The notes below the pieces were generated by a model. The model was not told the origin of the DNA and searched no databases. It was given only the letters and a program-made list of their open reading frames with translations. A stretch of DNA of 64,000 bases from Micromonospora coriariae. Its GTDB lineage: Bacteria; Actinomycetota; Actinomycetes; Mycobacteriales; Micromonosporaceae. This document shows positions 16,989-25,966 of the stretch, one piece after another. The stretch spans positions 248,001 through 312,000 of the forward strand of contig NZ_LT607412.1 of the NCBI RefSeq assembly GCF_900091455.1, read 5' to 3'. Position 1 is the first letter of the stretch. The number at the start of each line of letters is the position of its first letter. A program made the position numbers and the translations under genes.

Positions 16989-19735
16989 CGCGACCGACCG
17001 AGATCATCGTGGTCCCACACACGCACTGGGACCGGGAGTGGTACGAGCCGTTCCAGCGGTTCCGGCTGCGGCTGGTGGCGCTGCTCGACGACGTGTTCGA
17101 CCGGATGGAGCGCGACCCGCGGCAGCGGTTCACCCTGGACGGGCAACTCGCCGCGGTCGAGGACTACCTGGAGGTCCGCCCGGAACGGCGAGAGCAGGTG
17201 ATCGCCCTGATCCGGGCCGGGCGGCTGGCGGTGGGCCCGTGGCAGATCCTGCTCGACGAGTTCCTCTGCTCCGGAGAAAACATCGTCCGCAACCTCGAAC
17301 GCGGGCTGAGCCGCAGTGCGGAGCTGGGCGAAGCCATGGCTGTCGGCTACCTGCCCGACATGTTCGGCCACATCGCCCAGATGCCGCAGATCCTGGCCGG
17401 TGCCGGGCTGGCCCACGCGTGCGTGTTCCGGGGTGTTCCGGAGCGGATGCACCGCCATGCCTTCGCCTGGCAGGCGCCGGACGGCACCACCGTCAGGACC
17501 GAGTACCTGCCCGGCGGCTACGGCAACGCCGCCGGCCTGATGGACGACGCCGCGCAGGTCACCCGCCGGGCCGGCGACCTCGCCAGCAAGCTTGCCGCGT
17601 GGCGGTTCGACGGAGAGGACACTCCCGCGCTCGCCATGTACGGCACCGACCACGCGGCACCGGCACCGGACGCCCCCGACCTGCTCGCCGCCGCCGACCT
17701 CGCCGACACCCGGCTGCGGCTCGGCACGCTCACCGAGTACTTCGCCACCCAACCGACCACCGTCGACGGACTGCCGGTCGTCCGCGGCGAGCTGCGCTCG
17801 CACGCCCGGGCCAACATCCTGCCCGGGGTGATCTCCGTCCGCGGCCACCTGAAGCAGGCGATGAACCGCGCCGAGCGACGCGTCGAACGGTACGCCGAAC
17901 CCCTCGCCGCGCTGACCCACGACGCGTCCGTGCAGCGCTTCCTCGACATGGCCTGGACCCGGCTGATCGACGCCAGCTGCCACGACTCGGTGACCGGTTG
18001 CGGCTGCGACGAGACCGCCGAGCAGGTCGCCGCACGCCTCGCCGAGGCCGACCAGCTCGGCCGGGCGGTGTGCGACCTCGTCGGCGCGCGGCTGGCCGCG
18101 GCCGTGCCCCGGGACGGCTATCTGCTGTTCAACCCCAGCCCGGCGGCCCGCACCGCCCTGGTGCACCTGGACGTGGAGGCACCGTCCGACAGTACGGTGG
18201 CCCTGGCCGACGCGGCCGGCCGCAGCGTCACCGCCCAGGTCCTCGACCGGGGCCGCACGCTGCTCGCCGACGACGTGGTGGCGGCGGCCGACCTGCCGGC
18301 CGTGCTCACCCGGGTGCACGGCCGGGAACTCTACGGCCAGGAAGTCGCCGCCTGGTTTGTGTCGCCCGAGGACGCCACCCTCACCTTCCACGTGGCCCGG
18401 CACGGCGACCCCGCCTTCGACGTGGAGGACGTCCGGCTGGCGCTCGCCGCCGCCGGGCGAGCCGACCGGTGGCGGGTACGGATTCTCGCCGCCCCCAGGG
18501 CCGCCGTGGCCGCCCTGGTCGAGGTGCCGCCGCTCGGGCGCGCCGCGGTCCGGCCGGTGCCCCTGCCGGCGACGGCGGGCCCGGAGTTCGCTCCGGTCGC
18601 GGTGGCCGGTCGCAGCCTCGACAACGGGCTGCTGCGGGTCGACGTCGCCGAGGACGGCACCCTGACGCTGACCACCCCGGACGGCGTAACCATGGGCGGG
18701 GTCGGCCGCGTCGTCGACGGGGGCGACGTGGGCGACAGCTACAACTACTCCCCGCCAGCCGCCGACGAACTCGTCGACAAGCCGCGGGCGGTGCGCACCG
18801 TGGTGCGCCACAACGGGCCGCTGGTGGCCGTCGTGGACGTGGTGCGGGAGTACCACTGGCCGGTGGCGGCCGACGTAGACGCCGGCTCCCGCGCCATGGA
18901 CCGCGAGCCGATCACCGTCACCAGCCGCGTCGAGCTGCGCTGCGGCGAGCGGTTCGTCCGGCTGCATGTCGAGTTCGACAACCGCTGCGACGACCACCGT
19001 GTCCGCCTGCACCTGCCGCTGCCGTCGCCGGCCGACACCTCGTACGCCGAGGGCCAGTTCGCCGTCGTCGAGCGGGGGCTGACCGCGGAGGGTGGCGGCG
19101 GTGAAGTCCCGCTACCTACCTTCCCCGCCAACGGGTTCGTCGCCGCCGGAGGACCGGACGGCGCGCTGGCGGTGCTACTGACCCAGCCCACCGAGTACGA
19201 GCTGACCGACTCCGGCCGCGAACTGACGGTCACCCTGCTGCGCGCGATCGGGATGCTGTCACGCAACCAGCACGCCCTGCGCGACGAGCCCGCCGGTCCG
19301 CAACTGCCCACGCCCGAGGCGCAGTGCCGCGGCCTACGCACGGTCGAGCTGGCGGTACTGCCGTACCGGGGCGCCTGGCACGAAGCCGGGGTGCTGGCGG
19401 CGGCCGAGGCGTACCGGCACGAGCTGTTGGCCTTCCCCGGCGCGGCCGACGCGGCCGCCGCGCTGCCGGCGCCGACGAGCGGGCTGTCCGTCGACGGCTC
19501 CGGCATCGCGCTGACCAGCGTACGGGACCGCGCCGGCCGCACCGAGGTGCGGCTGGTGGCGCAGACTCCAGTGGACACCACCGCCGTGCTCGGTGGCGCG
19601 ACCATCCGCGGGGCGTGGCAAACCGACCTGCTCGGCCGGGCCGGCAAACCGCTGGCCGTCGACGGTGACGGGCTGGTCCGGCTACCGCTGCGGGCTTGGG
19701 AGATCGTCACGGTGCAACTCGACGCTTCGGTCTGA
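16985..19735 (+). CDS. Glycoside hydrolase family 38 alpha-mannosidase
   Basis: This 916-aa enzyme opens with the zinc motif VPHTHWDREWY, followed by the nucleophile region GYLPDMFGHIAQMPQIL, a YGTDHAAP segment and CHDSVTGCGCDETAEQ. A later GDSYNYSPP resembles the MngB-like (2-O-mannosyl-glycerate hydrolase) branch. It has no signal peptide, so it acts on imported substrate. GH38 enzymes release alpha-linked mannose with retention. It is the last gene of the operon, and its ATG overlaps the oxidoreductase stop. The substrate could be mannosylglycerate or a mannose-capped oligosaccharide (inference). Confidence 0.92.
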   Translation: MTRPTEIIVVPHTHWDREWYEPFQRFRLRLVALLDDVFDRMERDPRQRFTLDGQLAAVEDYLEVRPERREQVIALIRAGRLAVGPWQILLDEFLCSGENIVRNLERGLSRSAELGEAMAVGYLPDMFGHIAQMPQILAGAGLAHACVFRGVPERMHRHAFAWQAPDGTTVRTEYLPGGYGNAAGLMDDAAQVTRRAGDLASKLAAWRFDGEDTPALAMYGTDHAAPAPDAPDLLAAADLADTRLRLGTLTEYFATQPTTVDGLPVVRGELRSHARANILPGVISVRGHLKQAMNRAERRVERYAEPLAALTHDASVQRFLDMAWTRLIDASCHDSVTGCGCDETAEQVAARLAEADQLGRAVCDLVGARLAAAVPRDGYLLFNPSPAARTALVHLDVEAPSDSTVALADAAGRSVTAQVLDRGRTLLADDVVAAADLPAVLTRVHGRELYGQEVAAWFVSPEDATLTFHVARHGDPAFDVEDVRLALAAAGRADRWRVRILAAPRAAVAALVEVPPLGRAAVRPVPLPATAGPEFAPVAVAGRSLDNGLLRVDVAEDGTLTLTTPDGVTMGGVGRVVDGGDVGDSYNYSPPAADELVDKPRAVRTVVRHNGPLVAVVDVVREYHWPVAADVDAGSRAMDREPITVTSRVELRCGERFVRLHVEFDNRCDDHRVRLHLPLPSPADTSYAEGQFAVVERGLTAEGGGGEVPLPTFPANGFVAAGGPDGALAVLLTQPTEYELTDSGRELTVTLLRAIGMLSRNQHALRDEPAGPQLPTPEAQCRGLRTVELAVLPYRGAWHEAGVLAAAEAYRHELLAFPGAADAAAALPAPTSGLSVDGSGIALTSVRDRAGRTEVRLVAQTPVDTTAVLGGATIRGAWQTDLLGRAGKPLAVDGDGLVRLPLRAWEIVTVQLDASV

Positions 19736-19739
19736 CCGA

Positions 19740-20244
19740 CTTGCAAATTGGCGGTGCTGAGACCACTGCTGCCCGAGCAGTACGCCGGGCGGGGCTCCTC
19801 CCGCGAAGGCCGCGCGGTCTTGGCCCGAACCGTACCCGTCGGTCCTTGGCGCCCTTGCTGTGGAAGTGCACCGATTCGGCGGTCAGGTCGACATCGGCCA
19901 CGAGGAGGTTACCCACGTCGGACAGGCCGGCACCGCTGTTACACAACAGGCGAATCAGCGGCTCGTCGCGCAGGCTGGCGAAACCTTTCCTCTGCACGAT
20001 CATCCAGGCCTGGAACGGCTCGACGTGCGCCCGGGTCACCGCGCACGGCTCGTCAGCCGCAGCGTCGGCGTCCGGATCGGGGAAAGACTCCCCCAGATAC
20101 CGACTGGGCGGCAGCGAGGAGGTAGTTGTAGCGGGTGGTCTCCGGGTAGTTGCCGGCCCTCAGCGACCGGTCCCAGTCGCGAACGAACCCGGCCCAGGTC
20201 CGGGACAGTCCGGTGGTGAGCTTCTGAAGATCGAGGAGTGGCAC
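19740..20244 (-). pseudogene. Tyrosine recombinase (phage-type integrase) remnant
   Basis: From GTG 20244 the frame reads LTTGLSRTWAGFVRDWDRSL and YPETTRYNYLLAAAQ, an N-terminal SAM-like core-binding region. A 1-nt shift then moves to YLGESFPDPDADAAADEP and VTRAHVEPFQAWMIVQR. About 60 residues are missing before ASLRDEPLIRLLCNSGAGLS, where the catalytic GAR is now GAG. HSKGAKDRRVRFGP follows, and another frameshift destroys the C-terminus with its His-X-X-Arg and Tyr. The gene is dead. It lies about 110 bp outside the left attachment repeat, as an integrase of an older element at the same tRNA would. Confidence 0.82.
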
Positions 20245-20355
20245 GACAACCTGTCCGACTCAAGGTGTCCAATAGCGGCGTGCTAGACCAGGGCATCCAT
20301 GCCGAGCAATGGCGTGACGGCTCCCGCAAGTCGCTGGCCTGCGGAAACTCTCTCG

Positions 20356-20401
20356 CTGTCGGGACGGCCGGATTCGAACCGACGACCCCTTGACCCCCAG
20401 T
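20356..20401. repeat. Left attachment-site copy (46-bp direct repeat, tRNA-Pro 3' half)
   Basis: These 46 bp are identical to 33344-33389. On the minus strand they carry the 3' part of tRNA-Pro from the anticodon loop to the discriminator base, without the 5' half. A further 33 bp to the left (20323-20355) resembles 33312-33343 imperfectly. This is the expected scar left when an element integrates into a tRNA 3' end. Confidence 0.88.
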
Positions 20402-20708
20402 AGTCCGGTGGTCCAGCGGCATGCTCACGCACGTTTGTCCAGGTCGCTTGAAGCATAGACCGGACGAGTAAAGGAGTCCGCACGCCCACTCCCCGCTACC
20501 CCGACTCCCTTACTGCCGGCCGGCGTCGTCGGGGTTCAAGTCCGAGGGCGACGGCGACCCAGTATCCATGACTTGGGGCGATACCGGCCGACGGTTCTGC
20601 TATATACCGAAGTGGAGTCGAGGAAGCTGGCCTCAGCCCAGCGTGAATGCTGTCGGCGTCGCGCGCGACCCAGAGGCTCGGCTGCTCGCGGGATAGCACT
20701 TGGCAGCA
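20402..20708. other. Island left-end gap, no gene seen
   Basis: This stretch between the left repeat and the SWIM gene has only short unsupported frames. It contains the 3' flank of the five-gene operon. No clear terminator hairpin was recognised. Confidence 0.4.
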
Positions 20709-22514
20709 TCAGGCTGACGGCTGCCAGGCGCGGCCTTCAGCGCGGTGAGCATTGTCGTCTACCTCGCGACCCCGGTTGGATTGCCATGATTCTGCGGTTA
20801 CGGCTGTCGCTGCGGCGTATTGATAGGCCGCACCGCTCAGCCAGGCCACCGCGAGGGCGGTGGAGTCCTGCTGGTTCAAGCGGCCGAACGCGTCGCGGCT
20901 ACGTCGGTGACCCGCGCGCCGTAGTTCGCGCAGCACGGACGCGGCTGTCGGCAGTTGGGCGTCCAGGAGCGCCCGAGCGTCCCGGTCGACGTCCGGCACC
21001 AGGGCAGCGCGGCCGGCGGCGACCACTCGTTGCAGGTGGTGGGTGAGGAGATGCAGCGGCGGTTGAGGTTGATCGTTGCCGGAAGTCTCCGTGGTTCCGG
21101 CGTCGGGTAGGTCGGCGCGCTGTAGCTGGTCGACGCCAAGGTCGACGTGTCCGCCGAAGCGGTCCGGCAGCCAGGGCGCGGCAACGGCGAGACCGTGGAC
21201 CTGGCGGGGTCCGTGGAAGCGCCCGATCATCCGTACCGGCATGCCGGTGGCGTGGGCGGCGAGCAGACGCAGGTTCGCGACGTACGGAAGCACCGGATCA
21301 TCGTGTGGAGCGAGGACGATGACCGGCCCCGGCAGTTGCGCCGTCTGCAGGAGTAGACCTCGCTGGTCGGCGGCGAGGACGCCGTCGAGGAAGGCGAGGT
21401 CGTGACCGGCGGGCCGCTCGTGTTGGGCGACCTCGAAGGCGTTCAGCCAGCGGGCGGCCTGTTCGGGGATCGGTTGCCGCCAGAGGGCGTCGACTGGTTC
21501 CTCGTGCCAGGTGCGGCCTGTGGTTCGTACGGCCTGCACTGTCCTGCCGTGGCTGAGGCGCCGGTCGACGGACGCAAGGGCGTTGATGACGATGATCCCG
21601 GCGCGGTCCAACTCGCGGTGGCTGATCGTCACGTCGCCGAGGTTCACGCTTGCCCGAGCGGCGTTGCGGGCTGCGTCGCCGTCGCCGGGACGTGCCTGTG
21701 CCAGGCTCCAGATGGTCGCGTTGCCATCGGTGAGGTAGCTGACCGCGCCGACGTGGCCTGTGGTGGCGCGCAGCGGCTCGGTGCACAGCCCGTACAGGTG
21801 CAGATCGCCGACCGGGCCGTAGCCGCGCCGGCTCGTGCCCCGGGCGGCTCGCTGGTCGCCGATGCCTTCGATCAGGAGGTGACAGACGGTCAGTGCCTCG
21901 CGCAGATCTTCGGTGAGGTCGGCCAGCCGGAACCCGGGGGTGCTCAGGCGGGCTGAGCGCAGTTGTTCAACCACTCTGGTCGCGGCTGTCGCCAGCCGGG
22001 GCAGTCCGATGGCGCGGGCCTGGTGGATGGCGCGGAGCAGGTCCGCCTGGGTCACCGCGCCGGCGCCTGCCACCCCGTGTTCGAGGATCTGCGCAACGAC
22101 GTCGCGCACCTGGGTGGCGGCGGCCTTCTCGTCGGCGGTGGCGGACGGGGCGGGGGGACCGGGCGGGTCGGCTTCGGTGGTCACGACGGCCTCGGCGGTG
22201 GCCACGTCCGATCCGGCTGCGACCGGGTGGTGTGGGTGCGTGGTCAGGACGGGTGCGGCGCTGAGCACCGCGGCTCGGTGCAGGCAGCGTGGTGCGAGCA
22301 GGCAATTGCAGGCGGCTCCGTCCGCGGTTTCGACCGGGGCGGTGAGGGTGACGGTTACGTGGTCGTCGATGGTGATCGTCGCGCCAGAGTCGGACGTGGT
22401 GATGGTCCAGGTCGGCTGCTTCTCGAGAGCCTGGTCGAGCTTGGACCGCAGCCGGGTGGGGAGAGCGGCGACGGCGTCGGCGGTGACGTGTGGTGCGACG
22501 GCGGGCAGGCTCAT
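20709..22514 (-). CDS. SWIM zinc-finger protein of the MoxR operon
   Basis: This 601-aa protein has a SWIM-type metal site near the N-terminus: C69-x-C71-x5-C77-x-H79 (ACNCLLAPRCLHRAAVL), following a beta hairpin TWTITTSDSGATITI. The rest is helical, with no catalytic motif I can name; a segment around GLCTEPLRATTGHVGAVSYL and a late ASVLRELRRAGHRRS are visible. SWIM domains bind DNA or proteins. Its ATG overlaps the TGA of the DUF5682-VWA gene, so it is the last gene of the operon. SWIM proteins beside MoxR and VWA genes occur in other actinobacteria. Function unknown. Confidence 0.85.
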   Translation of the reverse strand: MSLPAVAPHVTADAVAALPTRLRSKLDQALEKQPTWTITTSDSGATITIDDHVTVTLTAPVETADGAACNCLLAPRCLHRAAVLSAAPVLTTHPHHPVAAGSDVATAEAVVTTEADPPGPPAPSATADEKAAATQVRDVVAQILEHGVAGAGAVTQADLLRAIHQARAIGLPRLATAATRVVEQLRSARLSTPGFRLADLTEDLREALTVCHLLIEGIGDQRAARGTSRRGYGPVGDLHLYGLCTEPLRATTGHVGAVSYLTDGNATIWSLAQARPGDGDAARNAARASVNLGDVTISHRELDRAGIIVINALASVDRRLSHGRTVQAVRTTGRTWHEEPVDALWRQPIPEQAARWLNAFEVAQHERPAGHDLAFLDGVLAADQRGLLLQTAQLPGPVIVLAPHDDPVLPYVANLRLLAAHATGMPVRMIGRFHGPRQVHGLAVAAPWLPDRFGGHVDLGVDQLQRADLPDAGTTETSGNDQPQPPLHLLTHHLQRVVAAGRAALVPDVDRDARALLDAQLPTAASVLRELRRAGHRRSRDAFGRLNQQDSTALAVAWLSGAAYQYAAATAVTAESWQSNRGREVDDNAHRAEGRAWQPSA

Positions 22515-25500
22515 CGGACCTGGTCTCCGATCCAGCGGGCGAGCTCGGTGGGACTTAGCGCGGCGATGGGCATCCCGGCGGCCACGAGTTGCCCGGCGAC
22601 GGCGGTGCTGTAGCGGGGTTGGCCCCGGTCGTCGAGGCTGGCGCAGCCGAGCAGGGTGACCCCGTCGTCGGCGAGCGCCCGGACGGCGGCCAGTAGTCCG
22701 CCGATGGGATGCCCCTCTTCGAAGTCGCTGACGAGCACGACGAGGCTGCGGCTGGGGGTGGTGACGATCTGCCGGGCGTAGCGCAGGGCGGCGGCGATGT
22801 GGGTGCCGCCGCCGACGCTGATTTCCAACAGCAGGCTGAGCGGGTCGGCGACCCGGTCGGTGAGGTCGACAACCTCGGTGGAGAAGGTGACGAAGTGGGT
22901 TCGTAGGGTCGTCACGCCGGCGAGGACGGACGCGGTCAGCGCCGCCCAGATTGTGGACGGTTCCATCGACCCGGATACGTCGACGAGGAGGATGATCTGC
23001 CAGTCGACGCTGCGTCGACCGCGGCTGCGGAAGACGAACCTTTCGGGGCGGATCTGCGCTGCGCCGTCTGAGTCGAGGTGTGCGGTGTGCAGGTTGGCGT
23101 GCACGGTGGAGCCGAGGTCGAGGCGCCCGGTGGGTCGGCGGGTGCGTCGTGGTGTGGCGAGCCCGGTCAGTGCCGGTCGGATCTGTCGGGCCAACTGCGC
23201 GGTCAGCTCGGTGACGAGCCTGGCGACGAGTGGGCGCAGTCGGTTGAGCCGCGCCTCGGGAAGTCCGCCGGCCAGCGCCAGCACGGTGTGCAGCAGTTCC
23301 ACAGAGGGTCGGACGTCTTCGGGTGCGATGGTGAGCAGGGCGTCGGCGCGTCCGCGTTCGGCGGCGCGGGCGAGCACCTCGTCGCGTACCGCGGCGCCGA
23401 ACAGCGCTTCGAGGTCGTCGGCCCAGTCCCGCACCTGCGGGTATGCGGGTTGTCGCCCACCGCCATGTCCGGCGGCGGTGTGGGAGCCTTCTCCCCTGCC
23501 GCTGCCGTACAGCTCGTCGAGTGCGGTGGCGAGTCGGCGGGCGTGCGGTGGCAGGTCGTCGGGGCGGCGGCCGAGCAGCAGCCGCCAGCGCTGCGCGGCG
23601 GGCAGCGTGTGCGCTCGGTGAGCCGGGCGGGGTTCTGCCGGGGGCGGTGGTGGAGCCGACTTCTCGGCGGTGTGGTTGTCTCTGCCCGGCGGCAGTCCGA
23701 GGGTGGTCAGGGCCTGCCGTCCCGACTGGTCGACGGCGAGCCAGTCGGCGAGCAGGCTCGGTGCGACGCTCACGGTCGCGTCGAGGTCACCGATGCGGTG
23801 ACGGACGGTGTCCAGAACGCGGTCCCGGTCGGCGGGGCTCAACGCGTCGAAGCCGCCGCGCAGCGCTGGCAGCCGGCGGATGAAGTGGTCGTCGTCCCAG
23901 CCGTCGATGGTCTTCAGCAGCGGGGTCAGTGTGTCCCCACCGGCTTCGAGCAGGGCGCCGGCGAGGCTGAGCGCTCCGCGGAGTCGGTCGGTGCATTCCA
24001 CGGCCGGCATCTCGGTCCAGGACGCCAGGACCACGCCGAACTCGTGGGGAGCGGCGATGCCGAGCAGTACCTGGACGGCGTGGGCCGCTCCCCGCATCAG
24101 CGGTGATCCGTCGCGGGCGAGGCGGCTGACGGCGTGGCCGAGGCGCAGCAGGTGGCCGCTGTCGTCGGCGTGCCGGACAAGGTCGAGCAGCGCGCGGGCG
24201 TCCCCGGGGTCGGTGGATCCGGCGAGCCCGTCAATGGCGCGGACTGCCGCAGCGTGCAGGTGTGTCAGATGCTCGTCGAGGCCGGCTGGTGGTGACGGGG
24301 TGGCGGGGATGTGCCCCCGGTGCAGCCGCTGGAGCAGTTGGCTGGCGGCGGCGAGACCGGCGAGGGTGGCGGTGCCGGTCACGGCGGTGTGCAGGTCGGT
24401 GAGGCGGACGTCGACGGCGTCGGGTAGTCCGCAGGCGGCGGCGCGGGCGAGCCCGGCGACAGCTTGTGCGGCGGTGGGGCCTCCGTCGGTCACCTCTCGG
24501 CGGCGCCGGGTGTTCAGCATGCCGGCGGCGGCTTGGGCGAGGGTGACACCGTGTGGGCTGGCGGCGGCGAGCCCGGCGTCGGTGCCGGGCTGCCAGTGCA
24601 GCCGCCAGCGGGTGGTGAGGGTTTCGGCCGTGGTGGTCTCTGCGGGCTCGGCGTAGGGCACCTGGCAGGCGAGCAGTCGCTGCAGGGTGGCCTCTCGTCG
24701 CTGGTCGAGTGGGATACGCAGTGGATCAAGCCGAACGGTGCGGGACGGGTCACCGGGGCCAGGCAGGCGCAGCTGCTGTAGCAGAGCCGTGGTCGCGGGA
24801 GTCAGCCCGCAGACGGGTGTGTCCGGGCAGGGGTGACCGCGGCGCTGTCCGATCAGGGTGTGCTGCATCGCGGCGGCGACCGCTCGGCCCCGGCCGGCCG
24901 GTTCGCCCTGAGCGAGGACGGACTGCAGTGCTTCGACGAGTTCACCGCGTCCGGCGGCGGGCAGGTTCCGCAGTCGGGCCAGGTCGTGGGCGAGCCGGGT
25001 GATTTCGGCGGCCTCCGCCGGGCCCGTGGGGTGTCCCTGGTCCCGCAGGTGCCGAGTGATCTCGACGGCGAAACCGCGCAGGTGGGCGGCCAGCGTGCTG
25101 GGGTCCGCGTGAGCATCGTGGACAGCCTGCTGCCAGCGAGGGTCGCGGATCCCTGCGGGATAGCCGGATCGCGAGTCGAGCAGGTCGAACGAGTACGGCA
25201 CCAGGGAGATGACCGGGCTACGTCCCGGCGCCTCGGCATCGGGTGTCGGTGGTGTGGTGGGTGCTGGGTGTCCCGGTGTGGTCAGGGCGGGGGCGTGGAA
25301 GGCGCCGACGACGACGGCGAGACGGCCGGGGGTCTCCGCGATCTGCTGCCGCATCCACGCCTCGCGCCGCTGATCGAGGGCGCCGATGCCGTCGGCGGCA
25401 TCATTGCGAATTGCCCAGCCGACTGCCAGCGCCGACCGGCGTACCGCCTCGGGCGGTGAGCCGGGGGCCGCCGCCTCGACCCAGCGGTCCCACAGGTCGT

Positions 25501-25966
25501 CTCCAATCCGACCGGTCAGGGTGGCCCGCACGCTGTCGGCGTACCCGCTCACCTGCGGTCCGACGGCTGCCGGACGTTCCTGCCACGCCGGGTCGCTCAG
25601 TGGCAGATCGCAGCAGTGGGCTGGCACGCCTCGCCGTTGCGCCCACCGCAGCGCGGCGAGCTCCGGGGAGAAGTCGGCGAACGGGTAGAAGGCGAGCGGT
25701 CCGCCCTCGTCACCGCTGGCGGCGGCCAGGGCGACCGGCGCCTGGGTGTCGGGGTGCGCCAACCAGGTCAGCCACGGCTGCATGTCGGCGGGCAACTCGA
25801 CCAGCACCGCGTCCGGGGCGGCCGCGTCCAGCAGGGCGGGGATCGCCGCGGCGAGCACCGGCGAGTGATGCCGCACTCCGATCAGGGTGACGCGGCCGGT
25901 GTCGCTCAGACGTGCGACGGCGGCGCGCGGGCCGTCAGCTGCGCTGTCGTCAGTCACGCAGGACAT
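22511..25966 (-). CDS. DUF5682-type protein with C-terminal VWA domain
   Basis: With the ATG at 25966 the product is 1,151 aa; a GTG at 25955-25957 is an alternative. The N-terminal 250 residues match the DUF5682 pattern: VTLIGVRHHSPVLAAAIPAL, DAVLVELPADM, FYPFADFSPELAALRWA and VPAHCCDLPLSDPAW. A long helical middle follows. At about residue 1000 a von Willebrand A domain begins with the MIDAS motif LLVDVSGSM, then GGGTHIAAALRYAR and VVLVSDFEEG. VWA domains bind partners through a metal ion and commonly work with MoxR ATPases. It overlaps the MoxR gene upstream and the SWIM gene downstream. Confidence 0.87.
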   Translation of the reverse strand: MSCVTDDSAADGPRAAVARLSDTGRVTLIGVRHHSPVLAAAIPALLDAAAPDAVLVELPADMQPWLTWLAHPDTQAPVALAAASGDEGGPLAFYPFADFSPELAALRWAQRRGVPAHCCDLPLSDPAWQERPAAVGPQVSGYADSVRATLTGRIGDDLWDRWVEAAAPGSPPEAVRRSALAVGWAIRNDAADGIGALDQRREAWMRQQIAETPGRLAVVVGAFHAPALTTPGHPAPTTPPTPDAEAPGRSPVISLVPYSFDLLDSRSGYPAGIRDPRWQQAVHDAHADPSTLAAHLRGFAVEITRHLRDQGHPTGPAEAAEITRLAHDLARLRNLPAAGRGELVEALQSVLAQGEPAGRGRAVAAAMQHTLIGQRRGHPCPDTPVCGLTPATTALLQQLRLPGPGDPSRTVRLDPLRIPLDQRREATLQRLLACQVPYAEPAETTTAETLTTRWRLHWQPGTDAGLAAASPHGVTLAQAAAGMLNTRRRREVTDGGPTAAQAVAGLARAAACGLPDAVDVRLTDLHTAVTGTATLAGLAAASQLLQRLHRGHIPATPSPPAGLDEHLTHLHAAAVRAIDGLAGSTDPGDARALLDLVRHADDSGHLLRLGHAVSRLARDGSPLMRGAAHAVQVLLGIAAPHEFGVVLASWTEMPAVECTDRLRGALSLAGALLEAGGDTLTPLLKTIDGWDDDHFIRRLPALRGGFDALSPADRDRVLDTVRHRIGDLDATVSVAPSLLADWLAVDQSGRQALTTLGLPPGRDNHTAEKSAPPPPPAEPRPAHRAHTLPAAQRWRLLLGRRPDDLPPHARRLATALDELYGSGRGEGSHTAAGHGGGRQPAYPQVRDWADDLEALFGAAVRDEVLARAAERGRADALLTIAPEDVRPSVELLHTVLALAGGLPEARLNRLRPLVARLVTELTAQLARQIRPALTGLATPRRTRRPTGRLDLGSTVHANLHTAHLDSDGAAQIRPERFVFRSRGRRSVDWQIILLVDVSGSMEPSTIWAALTASVLAGVTTLRTHFVTFSTEVVDLTDRVADPLSLLLEISVGGGTHIAAALRYARQIVTTPSRSLVVLVSDFEEGHPIGGLLAAVRALADDGVTLLGCASLDDRGQPRYSTAVAGQLVAAGMPIAALSPTELARWIGDQVR

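Noticed and set aside
16937..19012. 691-codon minus-strand frame opposite the GH38 gene
   Set aside because: It is an antisense shadow of a strongly conserved mannosidase, without domains.
20529..20545. T-arm-like sequence (TCGGGGTTCAAGTCCGA)
   Set aside because: No matching acceptor, D or anticodon arms surround it, so it is not a tRNA gene. It could be a chance match or a tiny relic.
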